In this document: piece after piece, positions 35,592 to 45,475 of the stretch
Layout: each line of letters opens with the position of its first letter
How positions within the stretch are numbered: the first letter of the stretch is position 1
Origin: Flavobacteriaceae bacterium
GTDB lineage: Bacteria; Bacteroidota; Bacteroidia; Flavobacteriales; Flavobacteriaceae
Reading direction: 5' to 3'
Assembly (NCBI GenBank): GCA_021647985.1
Contig: JAKITQ010000017.1
Coordinates: forward strand, 1 to 58,413
DNA length: 58,413 nucleotides
Program-made: the position numbers and the translations under genes
Notes under the pieces: generated by a model
What the model saw: only the letters and a program-made list of their open reading frames with translations
What the model was told of the DNA's origin: nothing
The model's database searches: none

Positions 35592-38420
35592 TTACTTATT
35601 TAATATTATAGGTTTACCAAATTCAAGTTTTTCTAGTTTTTCCAGTTGCGTAGCTGCGTCACCAACTATTAGATAAATCATTTTATCAGGATTTAAATAT
35701 TTTTCAGCCAAAGCTTTAATATCTTCCACAGTCAATGCTTTAACGATACCTTCGCGTTGTTTAGCATAATCATCTACGTAACCATAATTGCTAATATTTG
35801 TAAGCATATTTAATTTATTACTTAAAGTTTCAAAAGCTCTTGCATTACTTTTAGTCATATATCCTTTGGTGACTTCCAAATCATTCTCATCATAATTTTT
35901 GCCATAGCTTTCTAAAATTTCTTTTATTAAACTTGATGATTCATAAGTAATATTTGAACGTACACTACTTGAAATTACGAAAACACCTTTTATATTCGAG
36001 CCATAAAATCTAGAGCGAATACTATAAGTATATCCTTTGCCTTCACGTAATTGTTGAGTTAATTGAGAAGCGAAACCTCCACCTCCTAAACGATAATTAA
36101 GTAAAGAAGCAGGATAAAAATCACTATCAGTAGCAGCTAAAGCAGGATATCCAAATCGCAATACGGATTGCTTTGACCCTGGAACATCATAAAAATAAAC
36201 TTTAGAAGTATTTGGTATAATTGGATCTGATATTTCTGGGAATTCAAAAGTTTTTGAATCCCAATTATTGTTTAATCCTGATAAGGATTGATTAACTTCA
36301 TCTTTAGAAATTGCTCCAACTACTTGAAATTTAGTAACATTAGGAGAAATATAAGAGTCATAATATGCTTTTAAATCATCAATAGTAATAGAATATACAG
36401 ATGTTTTATCTCCTAAATTATCGTTAGACAAAATATGATTTTCTCCATAAATAAGCTTATTAAATTGATTACTTGCAATGCTGTTAGGTTGTGCTTTTTT
36501 CCGTTCAATTTTACTTAACACACTTTGTTTAAGAAGGTTAAGTTCTTTTTCGTCCCAACGTGGCTCTAATATAATTTCTTGAACTAATGCCATGGTTTTT
36601 GCATAGTTCTTGGTTAATGTGTTTCCAGAAATGGTAATAGCTTCATTAGAAGCAAAAACATTGATTGAGGCACCTAATTTTTCTATAGCATTTATAAGAT
36701 CTTCCGGAGTTTTAGTTGCTGTTCCTTTTGTCATTAAATTTGCCAACAGGTTTGAAACACCAATTTTATTTTTATTTTCTAATAACATACCACCTTTTAT
36801 TTGCATTTGAAATTGTACTAAAGGCAGTTCATTATTTACTATTCCAAAAAGTTTTATACCAGATGAAAGGTCTTCTTTCCATACCTGCGGAATAGTTATA
36901 TTAGGACTATCACCATAAGGGGGCTCCTTACTTCTATCGAAACTTGAAGGTGTTTTTTTATATTCAACAGTAGTATTAGTATCAAAAGATTCTTTTGATC
37001 CTTCAACAATGGTTTCTTCTACAACATTTGCTAATTCTGAATCCTTTAGAGCCAAATCTTTTTGTCCTTTTGGCATAAAACTAGTTGCTACATAATTTTT
37101 GCCTTTTATATAAGTATTATAAACACGTATGACATCATCTGGAGTAACTGCGAGTATATTTTTCACATCCTGATTTATAAATCCTGGGTCACCGGCAAAT
37201 ATTTCATATTGTGATAGTTGAAATCCTTTTCCTAATACACTCGATAAACCATTATAAAATTTAGTTTCTTGCCCAGCTTTTATTCTATCTAGGTCAGAAT
37301 TTGAAAAGCCTTCAGCTTCAAATTTTGTTAGTCCTTCATTTATTCCGGTTAAGACTTCTTGAAGATTATAATCTCGAAATGCTGTGACTTGTATAGAAAA
37401 TTGTCCTGCAATTTCTGAGCTTGATTGTCTTGCTCTAACGCCATCTGTTAATTTTTTATCTTCAACCAATACCTTGTATAGAGGTGTTTTTTTTCCTTGG
37501 GATAAATAAGTAGCTAATACTTGTAATGCATAGGAATCTTTATGATATTGGTAGGTACTTGGCCATGTTAATGTGAGTTGTGGTACTCTCGCAAAGTTAT
37601 CTTCATAATATAATTTTTTTGTTTCTGATAGTGTTACTAGTTGCTTTTTCATTTTTGGAATCTCTTCACCTCGCTTAATTTCACCGAAATATTTATTAAC
37701 CCATTCTGTTGCCTGTGCAATATTAAAATCACCAGCGATAGTAAGTGTTACATTATTTGGTACATACCATCTATTATAAAAATCTTTTACATCTTGAAGT
37801 GTAGCATTTTGCAAATCTTCTAGCGAGCCAATAACTTCCCAACTATAGGGATGGCCTACGGGATATAAGTTCTTATTGATAACAAAAGAAGTATGACCAT
37901 AAGGACTATTATCAACACGTTGACGTTTTTCGTTTTTCACTACTTGTTTTTCTTTGGCTAAAACAGGATTGGTTACTGTATTAATAAAGTAGCCTAATTT
38001 GTCTGCTTCTGCCCAAATCATTTTTTCTAAGGCATCTTTTGGAACTGTTTGATAATAATTTGTTCTATCTCTACTTGTAGATCCATTTGCTCCGGAGCCA
38101 CCTATACGTGTGCTCATTTTGTCAAGTCCGCCTTTTCCTAAATTTTCAGATTCTAAAAAAAGCAAATGCTCAAATAAATGAGCAAATCCAGTACGTCCTT
38201 CAATTTCTCTTGCAGAACCAACATGAGATGTTAATGCCACTGCAACTACAGGATCTGAGCGATCTATATGAAAAATTACCTGGAGGCCATTATCTAATGT
38301 AAATTCTTCAAAATCAACTTTAAATTCTTTAGTTTCTATAACCTTGTCTTGGTTTTTTACGCAAGAAACAAGTATTACTAAAAAGAATAAATTAAGTATT
38401 AAATTTTTAAATAATTTCAT
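35592..38420 (-). CDS. M16 family zinc metallopeptidase, lipoprotein
   Basis: This 942-residue lipoprotein (lipobox near ILVSC) contains two tandem M16 halves. The first has the inverted zinc motif H81-L-F-E84-H85 within GFAHLFEHLLF and a downstream Glu in the WAEADKLGY region. The second half (about 500-940) lacks the motif, as usual, and includes the substrate-clamp-like YRLGGGGFASQL and REGKGYTYSIRS. Pitrilysin-like enzymes degrade short peptides in a closed chamber. In the periplasm or at the outer membrane it would process peptides brought in by the SusCD-like system upstream on the same strand. Confidence 0.93.
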   Translation of the reverse strand: MKLFKNLILNLFFLVILVSCVKNQDKVIETKEFKVDFEEFTLDNGLQVIFHIDRSDPVVAVALTSHVGSAREIEGRTGFAHLFEHLLFLESENLGKGGLDKMSTRIGGSGANGSTSRDRTNYYQTVPKDALEKMIWAEADKLGYFINTVTNPVLAKEKQVVKNEKRQRVDNSPYGHTSFVINKNLYPVGHPYSWEVIGSLEDLQNATLQDVKDFYNRWYVPNNVTLTIAGDFNIAQATEWVNKYFGEIKRGEEIPKMKKQLVTLSETKKLYYEDNFARVPQLTLTWPSTYQYHKDSYALQVLATYLSQGKKTPLYKVLVEDKKLTDGVRARQSSSEIAGQFSIQVTAFRDYNLQEVLTGINEGLTKFEAEGFSNSDLDRIKAGQETKFYNGLSSVLGKGFQLSQYEIFAGDPGFINQDVKNILAVTPDDVIRVYNTYIKGKNYVATSFMPKGQKDLALKDSELANVVEETIVEGSKESFDTNTTVEYKKTPSSFDRSKEPPYGDSPNITIPQVWKEDLSSGIKLFGIVNNELPLVQFQMQIKGGMLLENKNKIGVSNLLANLMTKGTATKTPEDLINAIEKLGASINVFASNEAITISGNTLTKNYAKTMALVQEIILEPRWDEKELNLLKQSVLSKIERKKAQPNSIASNQFNKLIYGENHILSNDNLGDKTSVYSITIDDLKAYYDSYISPNVTKFQVVGAISKDEVNQSLSGLNNNWDSKTFEFPEISDPIIPNTSKVYFYDVPGSKQSVLRFGYPALAATDSDFYPASLLNYRLGGGGFASQLTQQLREGKGYTYSIRSRFYGSNIKGVFVISSSVRSNITYESSSLIKEILESYGKNYDENDLEVTKGYMTKSNARAFETLSNKLNMLTNISNYGYVDDYAKQREGIVKALTVEDIKALAEKYLNPDKMIYLIVGDAATQLEKLEKLEFGKPIILNK

Positions 38421-38485
38421 GCTAATATATTTTAAATTTGGTGTTTATAGTTTGTACTTAAAAAGGTTGTTTTCTCACTATTACT

Positions 38486-38653
38486 TCAAATTATTGCTAA
38501 CTCCCAGCAATATTTCCCGTCAACTACTTTTATTTTCGATTCTTTTTCTATTTCACTCTTAACATAAAAATTATAGGTTCCCCAAAGTATTGCTATAAAC
38601 AATAGCGGAATTATTACTATAATTATAAAAGTGTACTTTAAGAATTTTTTCAT
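38486..38653 (-). CDS. Small single-span membrane protein
   Basis: A 55-residue frame starts with MKKFLKYTF. One strong hydrophobic helix follows (about residues 8-25, rich in Ile/Val/Leu), then a short charged tail (KSEIEKESKIK) and a final KYCWELAII. It lies 65 bases upstream of the M16 peptidase gene on the same strand and fills a 415-base gap that otherwise looks empty. No family was recognised. The clean start, basic N-terminus and helix favour a real gene, but its small size leaves doubt. Confidence 0.5.
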   Translation of the reverse strand: MKKFLKYTFIIIVIIPLLFIAILWGTYNFYVKSEIEKESKIKVVDGKYCWELAII

Positions 38654-38835
38654 GTTGTCAATTTTATAGAATAACCCAAAGGGCTATATCATAAAATTTA
38701 TTAAAATAACAGTACCAACATTAATATGTCATGTTAATTTTAGTCATTTTAAATTTTCCACAATGCACGTTTTAACAATTTAAAAATAAAAGTTTCATCT
38801 AAAAAAATTCACAATAAAAACAAACGCTGATATTT

Positions 38836-40038
38836 TTAAGATTTTGAGAAAAGAGATTCTAAATATTCAAAAGGTTCATTCCCATCACCTACATATTTCA
38901 TCAGGATTTTTCCATCAGGACTGATAATAAATTTTGTTGGAAATGAAGTAACATTAAACTTGGCTACAAAATTATTAAGGCCTTCACCCTTTACATCTAT
39001 AACCTGCTGCCATGGGTAATCATTCTTGTTAAGAAAAGTCTGTAATCGTTTTTTGGTGTCTCCATAGTTTACACCCAAAACTTCCATCTGATCCTTGTGT
39101 TTTGCCAGAAATTCTTTCACATGAGGCATTTCACCAACACAGGGCGCACACCAGGTACCCCAGAAATCGATCATCACATATTTCCCTCTATATGACTCCA
39201 AATTAAATTCCTTACCATCCAAAGTAGAGGTAGTTTTAATCACAGGTACTGGCTGTCCAGCTTTTGTTGAAGTGATTCCTGCAATTCTCTTTTTGAGATT
39301 CTTATAATAAATATTGTCACTCAGTTTTGGGTCAATTTTACCAAATAACTCAATCGACTTATCTTCATCTACCTGACCTCTGGTAATCATATCTTCCAGA
39401 TAATAAAGTGCTGTTTTTGAAGACAGGTGATCTGCAATAAATTCCTTTTTGATGTTATCAACCTTTTCATTGAGTTTATCAATGTCTTTTATCAAAAGTT
39501 CCTTTTTATCCTTATCTTCTTCAAAAGAACTTTTTGCCATAAGATCTCCTATTTCATTTAGGAATGGATTGACCTTTTTATGCAGTTTGGCAAGCAATTC
39601 ATTTTCCGGATCTCCGGAAGGATAAGCATCTACAAAATCAGAGATCTCTCCTTTAATCTTTACATCTGCTCCCGGATATATAAAAATAAGCAACCTGTTG
39701 GATGATATCGGATAATAGCCACCTCCTTTAGAATTTTTTAAAATCCTTTTTACTCTTGGAAACAACCGAAGTGCCATAAAATGATCAACAGAATCTGTAA
39801 AAGAAAATTTCCCATCTATTACCATAATAGAATCATTTCTAATTTTCTTTTCTTTTGTATTATCGGGATACCGCATAAAAAATGAGGTAGTTCCCATTCC
39901 TTTAATCTCTCCGCTAATTTTTACCGTGTTATCTTGTTTTTTTATTTCTTTCCTTTCTTCTTTTGTTTCACAAGACAAGAAAGCAACAAATGCAATTAGA
40001 ATAAATACAACTCTTGTTAAATGGTTTATTTTTTTCAT
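38836..40038 (-). CDS. TlpA-like thioredoxin lipoprotein with DUF4369-type N-domain
   Basis: This 400-residue protein has a lipoprotein signal (lipobox AFLSC). A DUF4369-like beta domain comes first (about 38-150), then a helical linker (about 155-255). The C-terminal thioredoxin fold has WGTWCAPCVGEM, with redox Cys297 and Cys300, and the cis-Pro region FNVTSFPTKF. Such proteins reduce disulfides or guard thiols in the periplasm. It is the last of five genes read from the SusC/SusD cluster, 77 bases after the repeat lipoprotein. A role in unfolding disulfide-bonded peptides is an inference. Confidence 0.9.
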   Translation of the reverse strand: MKKINHLTRVVFILIAFVAFLSCETKEERKEIKKQDNTVKISGEIKGMGTTSFFMRYPDNTKEKKIRNDSIMVIDGKFSFTDSVDHFMALRLFPRVKRILKNSKGGGYYPISSNRLLIFIYPGADVKIKGEISDFVDAYPSGDPENELLAKLHKKVNPFLNEIGDLMAKSSFEEDKDKKELLIKDIDKLNEKVDNIKKEFIADHLSSKTALYYLEDMITRGQVDEDKSIELFGKIDPKLSDNIYYKNLKKRIAGITSTKAGQPVPVIKTTSTLDGKEFNLESYRGKYVMIDFWGTWCAPCVGEMPHVKEFLAKHKDQMEVLGVNYGDTKKRLQTFLNKNDYPWQQVIDVKGEGLNNFVAKFNVTSFPTKFIISPDGKILMKYVGDGNEPFEYLESLFSKS

Positions 40039-40115
40039 TATAAATATTTTTAAATCGTAAATGGGAGCACCCTAAGCGCCCCCATAAACTTAATTAACAT
40101 TAATTCAAATGTTTT

Positions 40116-41483
40116 TTAATCCGTATTAATATTTTCAGGCCATACTTTACCATCTTTTCTGGTAAGCCTGACCGTTCCATATTCATTATAGGATGCAGAC
40201 CACTCATATTCCCAGGATATATCCAGGGTTGTTGCGGTAACATTAGAAATGATCCACTTTTCTTCTTCACTACCTTGCACGGAAGTTAATCCGGATACTG
40301 CATCATAGGTTAATGTTCCAGCCCCGCCGTATTTATAACCAAATATTAAATGATCTACATTATATAACCCTTCTGAAGCGCCGTCTGAGATATTGGTTTC
40401 TCCAGTGTCTCCAATTTGAATACCACCATAATTTATGGCATCATCTGTTGCAGCAATCCATTCATAATCAAATTTTCCTCCCCATGGGAAAGCACTTGGC
40501 GAATGGAAGTTTTCTGGCCAGTCTTCACCATCAGTTCTGGTTAATCTAACTGTACCATATTCATCATATTCAGCAGAATATTTATATGTCCAGGCAATTT
40601 CTAAAGTATTACCATCTACATTTGAAATAGTCCATTTTTCTTCAGAACCACCTTCTACATAAGTTTCTCCAGTAGTATAGTTTAGAAATATTTTTCCATC
40701 TCCACCGTAATTATAATTAAATAACAAATGAGATACATCAAATTCTTTATTTAATTCCAGGGCTTCTGTAGTTTCTACAATTTCTATCTGACCTGTATCA
40801 CCTACTTTAACACCACCCCATTGCAATCCACCATCACTAACATAAGTCCATTCATAATTGAATGTACCTTCCCAACTTGGCGGTTTTTTATCTTTATGAA
40901 GTGTAGAAAAACCAAACCTATATTCTCCTTGTATATAATCTTGTGAGTTTAAGAATGTTCCATCTTTATTGGTAATTATCCAATGTATTTCAAATAAATC
41001 ACCATCTAATAATGGTGCTTGTTGTCTTGGATTAATAAAATCAGATTTAAACATTTCATACACCTTATTTCCGCTAATTTGTAAAACAAAATTAGCGTTT
41101 TCCGGTAAATCGGTTATGGTTCTTAGAAGTTTACCTTCTGTATTGTAAGGAGGTGTTGAATTGTACCCATCCTTTTCTTCAACTGTAAGATAAAAATCTA
41201 TTTTAGAAAAGTTTTCAGTTGGAATTGAACTATCCATTTCAAAATTTAGTTCAACCGTATCATTACCCCAATATTGTTCTAAAGTAATTATATTGGTTAA
41301 CCATACAAAAGTTTCTTTTCCTTCGGTTGGACTTATTTTCATATGAGTTGTTGCCTGCCAGGCAAGAGATCCAGGATCTTTGGCCTCAGGAAACTCCAAA
41401 TCATTTAAATCTCGGCACGATTGTATTGAGAATACTAAACTCAATACCATTAAAAATTTTATAATCGAATATTTTTTCATCAT
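40116..41483 (-). CDS. SusE/SusF-position lipoprotein with two tandem repeats
   Basis: This 455-residue lipoprotein (lipobox IQSC) occupies the place where SusE or SusF surface lipoproteins are usually found, nine bases after SusD. The first 190 residues resemble a beta-sandwich with VELNFEMDSS. The rest is two copies of a unit of about 120 residues (about 200-320 and 333-452). Each has a W-x-G-x-F-x-YEW start, a GD-TG segment, a YGG core, an EEKW-ISNV strand and a YGTVRLTR ending. I do not recognise a named family for the repeat. It is probably an exposed ligand-binding accessory of the transporter. Confidence 0.8.
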   Translation of the reverse strand: MMKKYSIIKFLMVLSLVFSIQSCRDLNDLEFPEAKDPGSLAWQATTHMKISPTEGKETFVWLTNIITLEQYWGNDTVELNFEMDSSIPTENFSKIDFYLTVEEKDGYNSTPPYNTEGKLLRTITDLPENANFVLQISGNKVYEMFKSDFINPRQQAPLLDGDLFEIHWIITNKDGTFLNSQDYIQGEYRFGFSTLHKDKKPPSWEGTFNYEWTYVSDGGLQWGGVKVGDTGQIEIVETTEALELNKEFDVSHLLFNYNYGGDGKIFLNYTTGETYVEGGSEEKWTISNVDGNTLEIAWTYKYSAEYDEYGTVRLTRTDGEDWPENFHSPSAFPWGGKFDYEWIAATDDAINYGGIQIGDTGETNISDGASEGLYNVDHLIFGYKYGGAGTLTYDAVSGLTSVQGSEEEKWIISNVTATTLDISWEYEWSASYNEYGTVRLTRKDGKVWPENINTD

Positions 41484-41491
41484 ATTATATT

Positions 41492-42880
41492 TTAAAGATT
41501 AGGATTAAAAAATTTAATCTTAGGAGAGATAGGCACAACATACTTAGAACTTCCAGGTTCTAAAGTAAAGGTTTGTCCTTCAATGATTCTGGTAAACGTC
41601 GGAATTGATTCACCATATGCATGATATCTCTTTAAATCTATCAGGTTATTACCTGTAGCCATCAATTCTTTTCTGCGTTCTTCTTTAACCCATCGAAGTG
41701 TAGTTGTATTATCTACATGTACTAATGGAGTAAAATTATTGATACGTTTTACCAATAACTTATTTAATGCTGCAACAGCACCAGGTCCATCTCCTGTTCT
41801 TATTTTTGCTTCTGCATTTACCAAAATTAAATTAGGAACAGTTATTCCTGCTTGTGTTTCGGCATTTCTTCTTGCATAACAAAAATCTGGACTTACATCA
41901 ACACCGTAAAAGGTTTCATTGCTTGAAAAAAGATAAAATCTTTGGTCGTTTGTTTGATCAAACAAGGCTAACAAATCCGGGTGGTATAATTGAGCAGGAT
42001 CACGGAACGTATATCTGTGGTATCTATTCCATAAAACAGATTTAGCATCTGTGCTGAAATTAAAATCGAACATATCTAAACCACCCCATGGGTCTCCTGG
42101 TGTTCTATGATCAATAGTAGTAAAGTCATATACAAAATCATATAGGTCTAGAGCTTCATTTGAAAACTGTTTAGCAGCCTCAAAATTACCTGCGTATAAA
42201 TTTACCAATGCATGGAGTGCTTTCATTGCAGCTTTTCCCGGTCTAAAATTGGCATCTTCATTGTAAATAGGGGCATCCACTAATAAAATCTCCGCTTTGT
42301 CTAAATCGCTTAAAATTTGTTCATAAACTTCTCCTACTGTTGATCTAGGTAATTGTGCCGCTAAATCAATTTCTAAAGGCATTGGAATACCTGGCTCGTC
42401 TTTTGTAGAAGCACTTATATGTGGTGCATATTCATTAACCAAAAGAAATAAATCCAGGGCTCTTTGCGCATAAGCTTCTCCTTCTACTCTTTGTCTATCT
42501 AGCTCTGTTCTTTTACCAAGTGGAGCGCCATCCACATCATTAATCACCAAATTATAAACATGAATTTTAGTATATCTGTTAATCCAGTCTCTATCATCTT
42601 CTTCTGCTGTATATTGATTTTCAGCCCATTCATATTGTCTTTTCCATCTATTTCTCCATAAGTCAAGATAATTTTTTCCTGGCAGATAAGTATCTGGATC
42701 CATATAACTCATATTAGTCATAGTAGGATAACTCGTATTATAATCTTCCAGTAGTTTATCAAAATCTTCTACCGTTTGAGGTATTAATGTACCTGTTGGT
42801 ATTACATCTAGAAACTCATCCGGATTACAAGATCCAAGAATGATTATAGACACCAATAAAATTAAAATTCTTTTTTTCAT
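41492..42880 (-). CDS. SusD/RagB lipoprotein
   Basis: This 462-residue lipoprotein has lipobox ILGSC, the SusD opening NPDEFLDVIPTGTLIPQT, a helical core with RQRVEGEAYAQRALDLFLL and a C-terminal RagB part with WVKEERRKELMATGNNLIDL. It is the lid of the SusC transporter encoded 12 bases upstream. It is the only SusD for two SusC genes in this cluster, so it may serve both. Given the peptidases around it, the cargo may be peptides, as with RagAB of Porphyromonas, rather than glycan. That assignment is inference. Confidence 0.93.
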   Translation of the reverse strand: MKKRILILLVSIIILGSCNPDEFLDVIPTGTLIPQTVEDFDKLLEDYNTSYPTMTNMSYMDPDTYLPGKNYLDLWRNRWKRQYEWAENQYTAEEDDRDWINRYTKIHVYNLVINDVDGAPLGKRTELDRQRVEGEAYAQRALDLFLLVNEYAPHISASTKDEPGIPMPLEIDLAAQLPRSTVGEVYEQILSDLDKAEILLVDAPIYNEDANFRPGKAAMKALHALVNLYAGNFEAAKQFSNEALDLYDFVYDFTTIDHRTPGDPWGGLDMFDFNFSTDAKSVLWNRYHRYTFRDPAQLYHPDLLALFDQTNDQRFYLFSSNETFYGVDVSPDFCYARRNAETQAGITVPNLILVNAEAKIRTGDGPGAVAALNKLLVKRINNFTPLVHVDNTTTLRWVKEERRKELMATGNNLIDLKRYHAYGESIPTFTRIIEGQTFTLEPGSSKYVVPISPKIKFFNPNL

Positions 42881-42891
42881 TATCTTTATTT

Positions 42892-45475
42892 TTAAAAAGT
42901 TAATCTCACACCGAAGGTGAATGTTTTTAAGTTATTATAAGCGAGTCTTGAAGAACCAGAAGAGTTAAAACTTTCTGGGTCAATACCCAAGTCATTAGCT
43001 ACCCAAACAAAAGGATTAGCAACTTGTCCTGTAATTCTAAACTTTTTAATAAAAGTTTTTTCTAAGAATTTACCTGGCATTGTATATCCCAGAATAATAT
43101 CTCTTACGCGAATAAAGTTAGCACTTAATACGTTATCCTGAGAGTATTCCCAGAAACGGTCACCATCCGTACTATCCCAGTGGCTTTCAGACTCGCCAGT
43201 ATAAGGGTTAGTGCCTTCATATGCTACTTTAGGAATTCTTGTAGTTAGCTCATCGCCTGGTTTTTTCCAACGATCTAAAAATATTTTATTAGATCTGTTG
43301 TTCCAACCACTAAAACTGGTACCGTAAGAAGTGTTTCTAAACACATGTCCTAATTTATAGGTTAAATTTATAGCCAGGTCAAAACCTTTGTAAGCGAATA
43401 CATTGGTAAAACCTCCGTAAAAAGGAGCTACACTTAAACCTTGGTAAATTAATTCTTCCTGATCATTTACTCCGTCTCTCCAGGATTTGGTAGTACCATC
43501 TGTATTGTATACTAAGATATTACCACCTGCGTCAAGACCTGCATAGTTATAAGAGTAAACATTATTAAAGGCAGATCCTACTTCTAACAATCCATTTCTA
43601 ATAATGGTCCAAGGAGTTTGTAGCTGGTCATCAATTTCTGTAACTTCATTTTTATTATAACTAAAGTTTAGGCTTGAGTTCCAGGTGAAACCACCATTAT
43701 TAATAATTAAACCATTTAGAGAAAATTCTATCCCATTGTTTCTCATAGAAGCATAGTTAATTACTGCCGATCTAAAACCGTTGGTTACATCTAATTGTCT
43801 TGGGCCTAAGAGGTCGGTACTGTTTTTATCATAATATTCTATTGTACCACTAAGTCTGTTTTTAAACATGGCAAAATCAAGAGCAATATTTAAGGTAGTA
43901 GTTTCTTCCCATTTAAGTTTATCGTTAGCCGGTTGAGTTAACCTTAGGTAATTGTATAGATTAGTACCCCAAGACCTTGTATAATTTGTTGCTTGTGCAT
44001 ATGGTGAGAATTTATTACTGGCATTACCTGTTAAACCGTAAGTAGCTCTTAATCTCAATCTATCGATTTTATCTATATTATCCATAAATGTTTCATTGGT
44101 AATATTCCAAGCAACTCCTGTAGACCAAAGCGGTTTGTATCTAAAGGCAGGGTCGCTACCAAAAAGATTTTTTTGGTCAATTCTAAAACTACCTGTTACA
44201 GAGAATCGATTATCAAACTCATAACCTACATTAGAGAACACTGATACTTCTCTATCATCGGTATTAGAATTCTCATAAAAATCGCGATCACGAAAACGAT
44301 TTCCGTTCCAGTTAAACAATGAGCCAGAGAGAAAAGCTTCTTGATTTACTGGCACATAGGTTGTTGTTTGTTTGTCGTACCCATATTTTTTATCGTTAAA
44401 AGACTCAGAATATCTTTTTCTAATTTCGGTACCACCAAACACAGTTAATTTATGGATATTCCATTCTTTATCCCAGGTTAGTGTATTTCTCAAATCCCAG
44501 GCATAGAAATTGGTTCTGGTATATTTATATTCTGTACCAAGAGGGATGATATGATCTACCTCATCTTTATCATCAGTCAGGTCAGGATCTGCATACATGT
44601 CCCATACTCTGATACGCTGAGAAGGTAAATTCATTGAATTGAACTGGTCAAAATTAGTATTTCCTTTTTCGTATTGAAAACTAGAATTAAAAACGAGGTC
44701 TTTCACAATTTCTATATCCAAACCAAACCTTGCTCTCACATCAAATTCTTGACTGGTTCTATCTGAATATCTTTGTTGATCTAATTGGTTGAAGGAGTAA
44801 AGTCCAACACCAGGAAGCGCTTCTCTTTCTTGTGATACCCATCGGTTCCATCTGTTGTAATATTGTATGGTTTGCCCTGAGGGATCTACCAGGTTATTAT
44901 AAGCATCTTCATTATAAGCCGTTGTATAATCAACACCGTTGGTTTTATTATTTCTAAGTGTAGCATTGATACCGGCAGTAAAACCAATTCTATCGGATAA
45001 ACGATAGTTATCTTGCAGGTTAATATTGAAACGATTATTAGAATCACCAATAGAAGCTTCTGTATTATCATTATATACCAAGGAAGCTCTAAAGGTATTT
45101 TTATCACTACCTCCGTAAATGGCAAGGTTATAAGTATTTTCAAGTGGACTTCTCAAAAGATATCTTTCCCATTGGTCTGTCGTACTTTTGGTTCTTAAAT
45201 CACCTAAAAAGGCATCGTATTGCGCTTGTGACCATCTATCGCCATTAGGAGCTAAACCACGAACCAATACATTGGCCTCGTCTAATAAACTCATACCTTC
45301 TAAACGACCAACCATAGTACTATAGTTATTCCATCCTTTTTCTGTGTATTCCAGTTCTAAATCAATTTGTTCTGAAGTACTCATCCAACCCATATCTGAG
45401 TAATCAATTTTATCTGTTAAGGCTAAATAAGAAGAAAAATCAACTTGTAATTTTTGTCCTTTTTTACCTTTTTTA
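42892..45475 (-). repeat. SusC direct repeat, copy B
   Basis: About 2.6 kb that aligns without gaps to 47498-50081 at a constant offset of 4606 bases. Long stretches are identical or differ by single bases (for example around 44100-44700). Clustered differences occur near 43130-43170, 43690-43730 and 44710-44790. Upstream of about 45475 the two copies diverge sharply. Confidence 0.9.

Noticed and set aside
44886..45143. Open frame in another phase inside SusC copy B, also found at 49492-49749 in copy A
   Set aside because: The second copy exists only because the host genes are duplicated; it is a shadow of the SusC coding sequence.
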